From the NCBI GenBank assembly GCA_947627875.1, contig CANQXS010000004.1:1-64000 (forward strand): a stretch of 64,000 nucleotides of DNA. The letters are read 5' to 3'. Of the stretch, positions 17,214 through 27,746 are shown piece after piece. This DNA comes from an uncultured Clostridia bacterium (GTDB taxonomy: Bacteria > Bacillota > Clostridia > Oscillospirales > Ruminococcaceae). The translations under genes were made by a program, and so were the position numbers. The stretch's first letter is position 1. Every line of letters starts with the position of its first letter. The notes below the pieces were generated by a model. The model was not told where the DNA came from. It worked only from the letters and a program-made list of their open reading frames with translations, and ran no database searches.

Positions 17214-20009
17214 TTATCTCTTCTTTATTACGAGCGCTGCCGCCGCTAAAATCGCGGGGATCACGGACATCGCAAGACCAGTCTCGGGGTTGGTCTCGGC
17301 AGGAGCCGGAGCGGGCTCGGCTTCGGAAGGAGCTTCGGCAGGAGTATCGTCGATGTCGTCGGCGTTCATTTCGTCGCCTTCGCCTTCGCCGCCCTGCTCG
17401 GTCCCCTCAACGGGAGAGTCGATCTCAACGGTGTCGTCGGGCTTGGTCTCTACAAACCCGGGAAGCTTGTATCCGCAGAATCTGCATACGCCGCGCTCGT
17501 TAAAGACGTGAGCCTCGGTGTAAACAAGCCCGCATTCTCTCGTGCACATAAACGTGTGGGAGAATTCGTTAGACGAGATGACCGTAAGGGTATGCCCAAG
17601 ATCGCTGCAGTCGTCTTTATATTTTACGGTGAAGCTGTCGATGCTGTCGAATACTCCGGCTTTCTTGCCGTTGTTATCGAGGAAGTATTTGCCGCAGTCG
17701 GGGCAGTGCCAATAAGCCAGGCTGCCGTCGTGCTTGACGCCGTTGTCGTCCTTGTAGGGCTCTACTGCTGCGGTGAGGGTCGCCTTGGTATGCGCGTCGA
17801 ATTCAAGCTTTTCGTCGCAGCTTGTGCACTTATACCAGTGACCGCTCTCGTCCTGAGTCATATCGCCCTTGACGTGCTCCTCATGCTCGGTCTCGGTCTT
17901 GCATACGGTGCAGACCTGCCAGTGACCCTTAGCGTCGTGTTCATATTCGCCCGCGGTATATGTATGGGCGGTGACGTTGATTATGTGGTCTTCGGCGTCG
18001 CAGTTCTCGTTCTCGCAGATCTGCCAGTGGTTGGTAGCGTCAGACTTATATCCGGCGGCGGGCTTGTGTCCGGTCGCCTTTACGGCTTCGGTCTTGGTAG
18101 CGCCCTCCTGACCGCAGTTCCTCTTGCAGGTATAGGTCTTTACGCCGTCCTTTAAGCAGGTTGCGGGAGTGGTGATCTTGCCGTCGTCGTAATCATGTCC
18201 GAGAGCCTTGATGGCTTCGGTCTTAGTATCTCCGCAGAGGGTGCAGGTATAGGTCTTTACGCCGTCCACCATACAGGTGGCTTCCTTGGTAACTACTCCG
18301 TCGTTCCACTTATGAGCGGTCTTGTCGAGCTCGCCGTAGGCGGTTCCGCATACGCTGCACTTCGCCTGCTCGGTGCAGTTGGCGGTGCCGCCCTTGTGGG
18401 CTTCAACGCCGACTTTTGCTTCGCAGTATTTGCAGACGTGCCAGTGGTTTGTTCCGTCGCTTTCCCATGCCGTTTCGTCAACGCCGTCGGTGTGGTTCGT
18501 CTTGTCGAGTTCGCCGTATTCGGCGCCGCAGTCGGCGCATTTTGCCTTTTCGGTGCATGTTGCCTCTCCGCCGCTATGCTTTGCAACGGTTTTGTCTATC
18601 TTTGCGCCGCACACGGTGCAAATGTGCCAGTGCTCAGCCGAACCCGCTTCGGTGTGCCATACGGTGTCTTCAATATGAGGAGTCACATCGAGTTCTACGG
18701 TGCAGCCTTCAACTTTGCAGGCGTGATAGTGATACTCGCCGTTGCTGAGCCACTTAGACTCGTCGGCGATGTGCTCGTGAAGCGGTGCCTCGCAGACATC
18801 GCAGGTGCCGTCGGAATTCTTATCGACGTGATCCTCGGTGCCTACAGGAGCTTTACATACGGAGCATATGTGATAGTGACCGTCGGCGGCGGATTTGCCA
18901 TAGTGCCAATCGCTGTCGGGCGTGTGAGCTTCTTTATTGCCGATGACGGCGTTGCAGTTCACGCAGTAGTGCCAATGGCTCTCGCCGTCGGATTTATAAT
19001 CCTCAGACTCAACGTGCGGCGCCTTGTCGGTGGTGCGCTCTTCGGTCTCGCCGCAGACGCTGCATTTATACTGAGCCTTGCCTTCCTTGGTGCAGGTGGC
19101 TTCCTCAATCGTTTTTTCAAACTCCCACTTATGGGCGGTCTTGTCAAGCTCGCCGTAGGGGGTTCCGCATACACTGCACTTTGCCTTTTCGGCGCAGGTA
19201 GCGGTTCCGCCCTTGTGGTTTTCCTTATCTTTGGTAACGGTTCCGCATTCGCTGCACTCTTCCCAGTGCTGATTTTCGTCGTACTTGAGGACCGGCGTAT
19301 GTTCGGCAGCGGGCACTACATAGTCGCAGCCGGTGCATTTGCCGGCGATACAAGGATGCTCGCTGCTGTTCACATGTTCGGTCTTCGCTTCCTTATGACC
19401 GCACCTCTTGCACTCTTTCCAGTGACCGTCGGCGTCAGACTTCAGTTCGGGGTCGTGGGTCTCGCAGGTGAGCTCGATCTTGCCGTCTTCGGGGTCGGGG
19501 TTGACGTCAAAATCGGTGCCGCCGGTAAGGGATTTGCCGTTTTCGTCGCTGATATCGTTTTTGGTGAAGCTGAACGTAAGGTCGGAATCGGGAGTTATCT
19601 TGGTCTCGTCAACCGTGAAAGTAATGGTTGCAATCGTCCCGGAGAGTTTGACGGGCGGAATCGAAAGATCATTAGGAACTGCCCCAAAAATAAGGATCAC
19701 CGTACTGTCGGTAAAGTTTTTCGCTTTGCTTCCTAAATAATCATTGTCCATGTCAGCGGATGCAATTTCCCCGCTCCAAACTATATCGTTGCGCGTAGTC
19801 GATAAGCCCTCGGGGCATTTGATATTAAGGTCAATGCCGTTGACCGCAACGCTTCCGTCTATAACTACCCGCGCGGTAAGCGTGCCGGAGCCGAAGGTAT
19901 AGGGATCAGCCTCAATCTTGAGGCTGAACGAACCGGCGGCAGAGACCGAAACCGTCAGGCAGCATACAGCGGCGGCAAGCGCCAGTATAATTGCCAAAAT
20001 CTTCTTCAT
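17214..20009 (-). CDS. Secreted, surface-anchored protein: cohesin-like N-terminal domain + CxxC/His repeat array + PETG-type C-terminal anchor
   Basis: Signal peptide MKKILAIILALAAAVCCLTVSVSAAG; beta-rich cohesin-like segment; repeated HWxxCxxCG units; C-terminus NPETGLAMSVIPAILAAAALVIKKR. Confidence 0.75.
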   Translation of the reverse strand: MKKILAIILALAAAVCCLTVSVSAAGSFSLKIEADPYTFGSGTLTARVVIDGSVAVNGIDLNIKCPEGLSTTRNDIVWSGEIASADMDNDYLGSKAKNFTDSTVILIFGAVPNDLSIPPVKLSGTIATITFTVDETKITPDSDLTFSFTKNDISDENGKSLTGGTDFDVNPDPEDGKIELTCETHDPELKSDADGHWKECKRCGHKEAKTEHVNSSEHPCIAGKCTGCDYVVPAAEHTPVLKYDENQHWEECSECGTVTKDKENHKGGTATCAEKAKCSVCGTPYGELDKTAHKWEFEKTIEEATCTKEGKAQYKCSVCGETEERTTDKAPHVESEDYKSDGESHWHYCVNCNAVIGNKEAHTPDSDWHYGKSAADGHYHICSVCKAPVGTEDHVDKNSDGTCDVCEAPLHEHIADESKWLSNGEYHYHACKVEGCTVELDVTPHIEDTVWHTEAGSAEHWHICTVCGAKIDKTVAKHSGGEATCTEKAKCADCGAEYGELDKTNHTDGVDETAWESDGTNHWHVCKYCEAKVGVEAHKGGTANCTEQAKCSVCGTAYGELDKTAHKWNDGVVTKEATCMVDGVKTYTCTLCGDTKTEAIKALGHDYDDGKITTPATCLKDGVKTYTCKRNCGQEGATKTEAVKATGHKPAAGYKSDATNHWQICENENCDAEDHIINVTAHTYTAGEYEHDAKGHWQVCTVCKTETEHEEHVKGDMTQDESGHWYKCTSCDEKLEFDAHTKATLTAAVEPYKDDNGVKHDGSLAYWHCPDCGKYFLDNNGKKAGVFDSIDSFTVKYKDDCSDLGHTLTVISSNEFSHTFMCTRECGLVYTEAHVFNERGVCRFCGYKLPGFVETKPDDTVEIDSPVEGTEQGGEGEGDEMNADDIDDTPAEAPSEAEPAPAPAETNPETGLAMSVIPAILAAAALVIKKR
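17460..19470 (-). repeat. Coding CxxC/His repeat region
   Basis: At least ten H(W/Y)xxCxxC units interleaved with TCxEKAKCSVCGTxYGELDKTAHKW and EATCxxDGVKTYTCTLCGDTKTEAIKALGH units. Confidence 0.85.
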
Positions 20010-20051
20010 TTAATGTTCCTCCTTAGTTTATATGAAATACCTTTGGTATTG

Positions 20052-21431
20052 TCAGCTGAGGTGTGCAAGCGCGCGGAGAATCGCAACCGCGTCTGAAAGA
20101 TCGATGACTTCATCATCATTGAAGTAAGCGGCTTTCTCAACGAATGTCTCTCCGACATCGAGCTTTGCAAGATATCTGAGTATTGCAACGGCATCGCCGA
20201 GCTCGACTTCCCCGTTGCCGTTTACGTCGCCCTTCAATACGGCAGTGCCGGAGCTCTCCTTCATTTCGCCGCATTTAGTGCATCTGCCGCTGGGATCATA
20301 ATCGTGGACGGCGTCGGGGTTTGAAGTGTCGAAATCGGTATCTGAAACTTTATATGTGTTGAGCCATTCCTTAACGTCATCATATGCAGTGTGGTCTTTA
20401 TCGAAGTTTGTGCTGCCCTTGAGGAAGTATGCGGTGTATCCTCTGCCGCCCTCATAATAGTTTGAATCCCAAGTGCAGTCTACATTATAATATTTGTCGC
20501 ATATCTTAACGATGTTCCAAGCGTGGGCTTCGCCCTGCACCGTTTGACCGGGTTCCGCTTTGTTTCCGAAGCCGAAGCCGGTGACGACGCGGCAGTCGAT
20601 TCCGAGTTTGAGCATCATCTTATAGAACAGCGTTGCGTAGCCCTGGCAGACAGAAGTGCCGTTGATCATTGCGGCGTAGGCAGTCTGCTTAAGGGGATAT
20701 GTATCGTCGGTGAGGTGCTCGTCGTCGTAGGTGACGTGGGTAGCGATCCAGTCGTGAACGGCCTTTACTTTTTCGTAGTTTGTCTTGCCGTCGAGTTCGA
20801 GCGAGGTTATGACCTCGTCGATTTTCCGGTTGAGCTCGTCCTCCTGCTCGCGGGTGGTGTAATAGTTGACGGTGAAGTCAAGTATCAGCTTTTGCATACC
20901 GTTAAATTTTGAATAATCTTCCGGGTTTGCCGGCATAGGACCGTAGCTCCACTTTATCGTGCCTCCGCCGGGAAGGAAAACTCCGGCAGTCAGGCTCAAT
21001 TCGAGATAGTCGCCGCCCTCGGGATCGGTGCCGTGCTCATAAGCCTTCGCCTGGAGCTTCGCGACGATGTCCGCTACGACCTGCTTCAGCTCTTCCTTGC
21101 TGTTGACGTTTGTAGCATCGTACGCGTCAGCCCACTCAAAGGAAAAATTGGTCATGCGGGCAATCATGCACTCCCGCATATATGCCGCAGCTGCGTCAAA
21201 GCTTGTAACGGTAATGTCGGGTTCATAATATGAAAGCGGCATTATTTCGGACTCTAAGCTTCCGAAGGTTACGCCGCCGTTCTGCGAAACATTGATCCAC
21301 CCGCTGCCGTAAACGGTTTCGGCGGGAACGAAATCGGCAACCTCGCCCTCCGCAAAAGCCGCAAAAGGCATATTGAGGCAGAGAAGCGCGCTGAGCAAAA
21401 TCGGGATAATTCTCTTAAGATACATTTTCAT
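20052..21431 (-). CDS. Secreted transglutaminase-like protein with C-terminal dockerin
   Basis: GTSVCQGYATLFYKMMLKLGIDCRVV ... GEAHAWNIVKICDKYYNVDCTWDS (Cys-His-Asp); C-terminal GDVNGNGEVELGDAVAILRYLAKL and NDDEVIDLSDAVAILRALAHL. Confidence 0.88.
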   Translation of the reverse strand: MKMYLKRIIPILLSALLCLNMPFAAFAEGEVADFVPAETVYGSGWINVSQNGGVTFGSLESEIMPLSYYEPDITVTSFDAAAAYMRECMIARMTNFSFEWADAYDATNVNSKEELKQVVADIVAKLQAKAYEHGTDPEGGDYLELSLTAGVFLPGGGTIKWSYGPMPANPEDYSKFNGMQKLILDFTVNYYTTREQEDELNRKIDEVITSLELDGKTNYEKVKAVHDWIATHVTYDDEHLTDDTYPLKQTAYAAMINGTSVCQGYATLFYKMMLKLGIDCRVVTGFGFGNKAEPGQTVQGEAHAWNIVKICDKYYNVDCTWDSNYYEGGRGYTAYFLKGSTNFDKDHTAYDDVKEWLNTYKVSDTDFDTSNPDAVHDYDPSGRCTKCGEMKESSGTAVLKGDVNGNGEVELGDAVAILRYLAKLDVGETFVEKAAYFNDDEVIDLSDAVAILRALAHLS

Positions 21432-21534
21432 TACATTTTCCTCCGTGCGTATTTATACATTCGGATTATATCATAGACGCGGGAAATATGCAAGCTTTTT
21501 TAAAAAAATTGTTTGTAAAAAAACGGGAATGTCG

Positions 21535-22407
21535 CTACTTTATCTCGCAGAGCTCGTATTCGCGGCTGCCTATTCCGAGAGCCGCTGCCGCCTCTATCGT
21601 ATGGACGCCGTTTCTGCTCTCGATGCGCTCCAAAAGATGATCCCGCCCGGGGTCGTCCTTCGCCGCGTAAACAAGGTCGAGACAGGCCTGATCTATCGCC
21701 ACGGGGTCGAGCGAGGCGAGAATTCCTATATCGCGCATGCAGGGGTCTTCGGCGACGTCGCAGCAGTCGCAGTCGACCGACATATTCATCATTACGTTAA
21801 CATAGGCGATATTCCCTTTAAAGAACTCTATCACCGACGAGGCGGCGTCTGCCATCGACTCTAAAAATGCGTCGTGCGGCGCGCGCCAGATGTTATGCTC
21901 GGTGTCGCCCGAGCCGTGGATATAGGCTTTGCCGTAGCTCGAGGCGCAGCCGATAGAAAGCTGCTTTAGCGCTCCGCCGTAGCCGCCCATCGGGTGACCT
22001 TTGAAATGGGAAAGAACGAGCATAGAATCGTAGTTTTTGAGATTCTTGCCGACGAAGTTCTTCTTTATGACCTTTCCGTTCGGGATATCGAGAACGAGGT
22101 CGGGACCTTCGGCGTCTAAAAGGTCGAAGTCGAAATAATCGTTCCAGCCGTGCTTTTTTATCGCCTTAAGATGCTTTTTAGTGGTGTTGCGCTCGCCGTC
22201 GTATGCGGTGTTGCATTCGACTACCGTTCCGCCGACGTAATCTACGACAGGCTTCCAGAACGGCGGGCGGAGGAAATTCTGATTCCCGACCTCGCCGGAA
22301 TGTACCTTTACGGCGACTTTTCCTTTAAGCTCTGCGCCGAGCAGCTTATAGACCTCAAGCACCTTTTCGGGCGAGATCTCCCTTGTGAAATAAACCTTTG
22401 AGCTCAA
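21535..22407 (-). CDS. DUF362 domain-containing protein
   Basis: VYFTREISPEKVLEVYKLLGAELKGKVAVKVHSGE...; LVLSHFKGHPMGGYGGALKQLSIGCASSYGKAYIH. Confidence 0.82.
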   Translation of the reverse strand: MSSKVYFTREISPEKVLEVYKLLGAELKGKVAVKVHSGEVGNQNFLRPPFWKPVVDYVGGTVVECNTAYDGERNTTKKHLKAIKKHGWNDYFDFDLLDAEGPDLVLDIPNGKVIKKNFVGKNLKNYDSMLVLSHFKGHPMGGYGGALKQLSIGCASSYGKAYIHGSGDTEHNIWRAPHDAFLESMADAASSVIEFFKGNIAYVNVMMNMSVDCDCCDVAEDPCMRDIGILASLDPVAIDQACLDLVYAAKDDPGRDHLLERIESRNGVHTIEAAAALGIGSREYELCEIK

Positions 22408-22431
22408 TGCAAAAACCTCCTTTTGAAGCCG

Positions 22432-23364
22432 TTATCTTCCGAATCTTTCCATAAAAACGTCGGGCCACATAAGCGCGTCGGCGTTTTTGTTTATCTCCTC
22501 CGGAGTCCATTCCCACCACTTCGTTTTTAAAAGGGTGCGGACCATATCCGGCGGGTAGCGGTATTTGATGACGTTCGCGGGGACTCCTACCACGACCGAG
22601 TAGGGCGGAACGTCTTTTGTCACGACGGCGCCCGCGCCTATGACCGCGCCGTCGCCTATCGAGACCACTTTTGAGCAGTTGATGAAGGTGTGCGCGCCTA
22701 TCCAAACGTCGCTGCCGATGGTCACCTTCGGTTTGCCGAAGGCGTAAGGGTGTTTCGGGTCGAGGGCGCAGAGCTTTTCAAACTTCGCCTTGTTCTCGGG
22801 GGTGAAGGAATCCGAGAGCTCGTCGGTAACGAAAGCCATATTCGAGTGGTGGTCGCAGTGTATCACTGCGGTGGAATTGATAGAGGTATACCGCCCGATG
22901 CTCTCTACATAGCCGTTTCGGCAGGCATTGACTATTCCGCTGCCGAAATAGGTCTGACGCCCTATCTTAGCGCCGTAGAGCTCCCAATCGAAGGGAAGCT
23001 CCTGCCCGACGTCGCTGTATAAAATGTAGTCCTCTACCCTGCGGAACTCCCCGCCGCCGTGGTCGATGAGAAAATCGGTGAGGTCGTCCTCGGTCGCCGC
23101 TACGACGTAATGCAGCTTCGGGTCGATATTTACGTCGTAAACGATGTTATAGGGTTCAAGCTGCCTTCTCGCTATCCCGTTCGGGTCGCCGAGAACGGCA
23201 ACAGCCTGACCGTTTATAATATGGTATTTCGGGTCGGGCTTTTCGGCATAGGCAAAGCCGTAGGGCTCGAGCTGCCTTTTCAGGAGCCTGCTCGGTTCGC
23301 CCCATACGACGATCCGGCGCCCTTTCAGGCAATGTCCGAGTATCTGCGCAAGTCTTGTCGTCAA
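22432..23364 (-). CDS. CatB-like hexapeptide-repeat O-acetyltransferase
   Basis: [61 protein letters not shown] start. Confidence 0.85.
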   Translation of the reverse strand: MTTRLAQILGHCLKGRRIVVWGEPSRLLKRQLEPYGFAYAEKPDPKYHIINGQAVAVLGDPNGIARRQLEPYNIVYDVNIDPKLHYVVAATEDDLTDFLIDHGGGEFRRVEDYILYSDVGQELPFDWELYGAKIGRQTYFGSGIVNACRNGYVESIGRYTSINSTAVIHCDHHSNMAFVTDELSDSFTPENKAKFEKLCALDPKHPYAFGKPKVTIGSDVWIGAHTFINCSKVVSIGDGAVIGAGAVVTKDVPPYSVVVGVPANVIKYRYPPDMVRTLLKTKWWEWTPEEINKNADALMWPDVFMERFGR

Positions 23365-23374
23365 GCTTATCTCC

Positions 23375-24040
23375 TCACTTTATCATTTTTAAGAGCCGAG
23401 CGCCGTCCGCTTCGGGAAGGACCTTTTTTAGGTGGTCGAGTATTCTTTCGAGCGATTCCGAGGGCTCGCGGGAATATGCCGAGGTCACCGCTTCGTACCC
23501 CAAAAGCTCCTCGGGAGTTGAATACCTCGCGACGCCCCAGCCGTACTGCTTTCCGTATTTGTCGCGCATGTATTCAAAATCCGCGACGCATACATAAGTC
23601 TGCATCTGAAGGCGGGTAATAACGCCGTCGAAGCCCTTTTCGCCGCCTTTTGAATATCCGCAGAGGCTTTTTAACTTCTTTGAAAGAACGGTTCCGTAGC
23701 GGGAAACGGTATCGTAAACGTTCATATCCCTTCGGCTCGCGAACCCCGACTCGTAGCGGGAATCGAAATCAAAGCCGTCGCGGCGGTAATTCGCGAAATC
23801 CGGAAACCATTCAAGGCTGATAAAGCCCGCCTTTCCGCCGAAAAACTTCCCGTAAAGGCATCTTTTGGTCCGCGCTATCGGTCCTTTCCATTCCCAAGGT
23901 CCGTCGGCTTCGGTGAACCAAAGCTCACGCGGGGTGTGCTCCTCGACGGAAAAGCCGGGTATCCCGTTAGCAAAAAAGGGAAGAAATCCGAGCGCTTCGG
24001 TCAGCTCTGCGACGTCGTCGGGACATCTGAGACAGTCCAT
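23375..24040 (-). CDS. AlkZ-related protein
   Basis: [18 protein letters not shown]...[41 protein letters not shown] resembles AlkZ-related proteins as remembered. Confidence 0.55.
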   Translation of the reverse strand: MDCLRCPDDVAELTEALGFLPFFANGIPGFSVEEHTPRELWFTEADGPWEWKGPIARTKRCLYGKFFGGKAGFISLEWFPDFANYRRDGFDFDSRYESGFASRRDMNVYDTVSRYGTVLSKKLKSLCGYSKGGEKGFDGVITRLQMQTYVCVADFEYMRDKYGKQYGWGVARYSTPEELLGYEAVTSAYSREPSESLERILDHLKKVLPEADGARLLKMIK

Positions 24041-24190
24041 TCAAATCATACTCCTTCGGTTGCGACAATTATACACCATTTCCGAAAAAAATGCAACCGA
24101 AAATATAAAGAAAGATATACGTCGGCGAGTAAAAAAGTCTTAGGTTTACCCTTTTTCAGACAGCTTTTGTCAATGGGCAGGTTCGCATTT

Positions 24191-24228
24191 AAAAAGCATC
24201 TGAACTTTCTTGTGTTCAAATGCTTTTT
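24191..24228. terminator. Long hairpin between argS and AlkZ-related gene
   Basis: AAAAAGCAT-c-TGAAC ... GTTCA-a-ATGCTTTTT. Confidence 0.55.
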
Positions 24229-24361
24229 GATTATTATTTATGTCGTTCGCTTCGCTCTCGATCCGAACGCCCTGCGCTCAGAACCTGCGAGCGGCAAGAA
24301 ATAACGCTTATCTTTTTAAAAAAGGATCGTTCGAAAACTTTTAATAATTTAGCTCTACGCC

Positions 24362-26116
24362 TTACATATTCTCCACCGTCTCAATGGCGAGGCAGTCGAG
24401 CAGCTTCACGAGCACTCTTCTCGTTAAAGAGCAGAGCGCGAGGCGGCTTTGGCGCTTCTCGGGGTCCTCCTCGGCGAGTATTCTCGTGTCGTGGTAGAAC
24501 TTTGAAAACGCAGACGCGATGTTGTATGCGCTTTCGCAGAGCGCAGAGGGCGCCATATCGTTAAACGCCTTTTCATAGCTTTCGCCGCTCATAGCAAGCC
24601 TGAGCGCAAGCTCGCGCTCGCTGCCGTATATCGCCCCGACTGCCGGCTTTTCGGCGTAGCCTATCCCCGCTTTTTTGAGTATCGAGTTTATCCTCGTTAC
24701 GGTATACAAAAGGTAGGTGCCGGTCTTGCCGTCGAACGAGAGGAACCTGTCGAGGTCGAAGATGTAATCCTTCGCGGGCTGATTCGAGAGGTCGCCGAAT
24801 TTCAGCGCCGCTATGCCTATCTTATGCGCTGCCTCGCGCCTGTCCTCCGAGATATACTCCGAATCCTTGAGCTTTTCAAACGCCGCCTGCTCTACCGTGT
24901 CGATAAGGTCGCTGAGACGCATAACTCCGCCGTCGCGTGTCTTATAGGGTTTACCGTCGGAGCCCGTGACCGCGCCGAAGCCGAGGTGACGCAGCTCAGT
25001 AGTCTCGGGGACGAGCCCCGCCTTCTTTGCGCAGCGGAAGACCTGTGTAAAGTGAAGATTCTGCCTCTTGTCGGTCAGATACCATATCCTGTCGGGCTTG
25101 AAATCGCGCTCGCGCTGGATTATCGTGTCGAGGTCGAAGGTTGCGTAGATGCTCGAATTGTCGCTCTTCTTTACGATTATCGGCGGGACGGTTATTTTGT
25201 CGCCCTCCTCCGAAACGTCGACGACCTGAGCGCCGTCGCTCTCGTATAATAAACCCTTTTCGGTCAGTATCTTTATCAGCTCGGGGGTGTAAACATCGGC
25301 GTCGCTCTCGCCGTACCAGTAGTCGAAATCGACCGAGAGCCGCTCGTAATTGCGCCTGACGCTCTCGACCGAAACGTCCTTTATCTTCTTCCAGAGGTCG
25401 TAGACGCCCGGCTTGCGGTTCTGAAGGTCTACGACGGTCTGCCTCGAGGTGAGCTTGAATTCTTCGTCCTGCTTGCTCTTTGCCGAAGCGAAGGGATAAA
25501 TTTCGTTCATCTCGTCCTCGTCGATGTCGGGAACGGTATCCTTAGAGGGGTCGAAGTCCTCCTTAAAGCACGCCCAGTCGGGGTGGCGGACCTTATATTC
25601 CGCTATAGTGAGACCGTAGGGCGTTCCCCAGTCGCCGAAGTGAACGTCGCCGTAAACTGTCCTGCCCGTCGCGCGGGCGGTCCTTTTAAGCGACTCCCCT
25701 ATTATCGCCGAGCGGAGATGACCGATATGGAGCGGCTTCGCGACGTTCGGTCCGCCGTAGTCGATGACAACCGTCTCGGGAGTCTCGCACTGCGGCACTC
25801 CGAGGTTTTCGTCCTCCGAGATCTCATTGAGTATTTCCGCGAGATAGCCGTCGGTGAGAGTAAGGTTTATAAATCCCGGCGGAACAGCTTCGACTTTAGC
25901 AAATTCCCGCCTTTCGGAAAGCTTTTCGACGACCTCGCGGGCTATCATTATAGGCGCCTTGCGGTATATCTTCGCGCCCGAGAGCGCGCCGTTGCACTGA
26001 AACTGGCAGAGGTCGAGCCTGTCCGAGACAGTGACAGCGCCGAGCGCGGGGTCATAGCCCGCCGCCGCAAAAGCCTCAGCGACGATTTCGGTTAGAATAG
26101 AGGTTATTTTTTTCAT
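24362..26116 (-). CDS. argS: Arginyl-tRNA synthetase
   Basis: VVIDYGGPNVAKPLHIGHLRSAIIGESLKR; C-terminal DALR-type anticodon-binding region. Confidence 0.96.
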   Translation of the reverse strand: MKKITSILTEIVAEAFAAAGYDPALGAVTVSDRLDLCQFQCNGALSGAKIYRKAPIMIAREVVEKLSERREFAKVEAVPPGFINLTLTDGYLAEILNEISEDENLGVPQCETPETVVIDYGGPNVAKPLHIGHLRSAIIGESLKRTARATGRTVYGDVHFGDWGTPYGLTIAEYKVRHPDWACFKEDFDPSKDTVPDIDEDEMNEIYPFASAKSKQDEEFKLTSRQTVVDLQNRKPGVYDLWKKIKDVSVESVRRNYERLSVDFDYWYGESDADVYTPELIKILTEKGLLYESDGAQVVDVSEEGDKITVPPIIVKKSDNSSIYATFDLDTIIQRERDFKPDRIWYLTDKRQNLHFTQVFRCAKKAGLVPETTELRHLGFGAVTGSDGKPYKTRDGGVMRLSDLIDTVEQAAFEKLKDSEYISEDRREAAHKIGIAALKFGDLSNQPAKDYIFDLDRFLSFDGKTGTYLLYTVTRINSILKKAGIGYAEKPAVGAIYGSERELALRLAMSGESYEKAFNDMAPSALCESAYNIASAFSKFYHDTRILAEEDPEKRQSRLALCSLTRRVLVKLLDCLAIETVENM

Positions 26117-26331
26117 AAAATACTTCCTTTGTTTTTGTTTTCGGGTCTATTCTACCACAACGCCGCCGCTTTTGCAACAGAAATTTTGAGTAGCGGACTG
26201 TTGCAAGACTCAAGAGTTTTCGGTCGGGGCTTTTTCAAAATGGTAAGCGTTGTTTTCTGCTCTTTTCTCCCTTCTTGACATTTTCCTACCTAAATGGTAT
26301 ATTCGGATAAATGCAATAAAGGAGAAAAAAT

Positions 26332-27645
26332 ATGTGGGCTTTTGAAAGCGTTTTTTATCAGATATATCCCCTCGGGTTCTGCGGGGCGCCGTTTGAAAAC
26401 GACGGCGTGCTCTCCCATCGTATCCTCAAAGTCAGGGAATGGATACCCCACCTCTTAAAGCTCGGGGTAAACGCGGTTTACTTCTCGCCGGTATTTGAAT
26501 CCGACACCCACGGCTACAACACCCGCGACTACAGAAAAATCGACTGCCGCCTCGGGACCGACGGCGACTTTGCCGAGGTCTGCCGCGCGCTCCACGAAAA
26601 CGGGATAAAAATAATCCTCGACGGCGTTTTCAACCACGCGGGCAGGGGCTTCGGACCCTTTTTAGACGTCCTCCGAAACCGCGAGCGTTCGCCCTATGTA
26701 AACTGGTTCCAAAGAATTGATTTCGGCGGAAATTCGCCCTATAACGACGGATTATGGTATGAGGGCTGGGAAGGCAACTACGACCTCGTAAAACTCAATC
26801 TGCGCAACGAGGACGTTATCAGCTACCTCTTTGAGAGCGTAAGGCAGTGGGTGGAGAAGTTCGACATCGACGGGCTGAGACTCGACGTCGCCTACTGCCT
26901 CGACGAAAATTTCCTCAGAAGGCTGCGCGCCTTCACCGACGGCTTAAAGCCGGATTTCTTCCTCTTGGGCGAAATGCTCCACGGCGATTACAACCGCCTC
27001 GTAAACGATTCGATGCTCCATTCCTCGACGAATTACGAATGCTACAAGGGGCTTTACAGCAGCTTCAACAGCCTGAATATGTTCGAGATAAACCACTCGC
27101 TTATGAGGCAGTTCGGTCCGGAATATTGGACTCTTTACAAGGGCAAGCACCTTTTAAGCTTTGCCGACAACCACGACGTTACCCGCGTTGCGAGCATTCT
27201 CCAAAACCCCGCCCACCTGCCGCTGATTTATGCGCTCGTATTCGGAATGCCGGGCATTCCCTGCGTTTACTACGGAAGCGAATGGGGCGCAAAAGCCGAA
27301 AAGCGCGAAGGCGATCCCGCGCTCCGACCCTGCTTTGAAGCTCCGCAGTGGAATCCTCTCTGCGATTTTATTTCCCGCCTTGCCGAGGTAAAAAAGAGCT
27401 CCGAGGCGCTCAATTACGGCGGCTTCCGCTCGATTTTGCTGACCAACAGGCAGTGCGTTTTCGAGAGGCGCTCCGAGCACGAGCGCGTTCTCGTTGCAAT
27501 AAACGCCGACGGCAGCGACTTCGACGCCCGCTTCGACTCGGGCTGCTCTTCGGCTATCGAGCTTATAACCGGCGAGAGGCAGAACATCGCGGGAGGGTGC
27601 GTTCTCAAGGCCTACAGCGCGTATTTCTGGAAGACGGAGATGTGA
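26332..27645 (+). CDS. GH13 alpha-amylase-family glycoside hydrolase
   Basis: FYQIYPLGFCG, GVFNHAGRGF, GLRLDVAYCLDENF, FLLGEMLHGDY, SFADNHDVTR. Confidence 0.92.
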   Translation: MWAFESVFYQIYPLGFCGAPFENDGVLSHRILKVREWIPHLLKLGVNAVYFSPVFESDTHGYNTRDYRKIDCRLGTDGDFAEVCRALHENGIKIILDGVFNHAGRGFGPFLDVLRNRERSPYVNWFQRIDFGGNSPYNDGLWYEGWEGNYDLVKLNLRNEDVISYLFESVRQWVEKFDIDGLRLDVAYCLDENFLRRLRAFTDGLKPDFFLLGEMLHGDYNRLVNDSMLHSSTNYECYKGLYSSFNSLNMFEINHSLMRQFGPEYWTLYKGKHLLSFADNHDVTRVASILQNPAHLPLIYALVFGMPGIPCVYYGSEWGAKAEKREGDPALRPCFEAPQWNPLCDFISRLAEVKKSSEALNYGGFRSILLTNRQCVFERRSEHERVLVAINADGSDFDARFDSGCSSAIELITGERQNIAGGCVLKAYSAYFWKTEM

Positions 27646-27746
27646 CGCGCATAAAATTCAGCCGCAGGCAGTAAAGCCGGCGGCTGTTTTTGATGAGATA
27701 TGCCGAAAAAGTTGATTTTATTTGCCTCACTCATTGTTCGGCAAAT

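Noticed and set aside
17460-19470. Possible CRISPR array because of regular repeats
   Set aside because: Repeats are imperfect, in frame and encode CxxC/His protein units; no constant repeat with unique spacers and no cas genes
18195-19736. 513-aa plus-strand ORF (and 17508-18155) opposite the CxxC protein
   Set aside because: Mirror ORF from GC-biased, repetitive coding sequence on the other strand; Val/Gly/Phe-rich translation and no plausible domain
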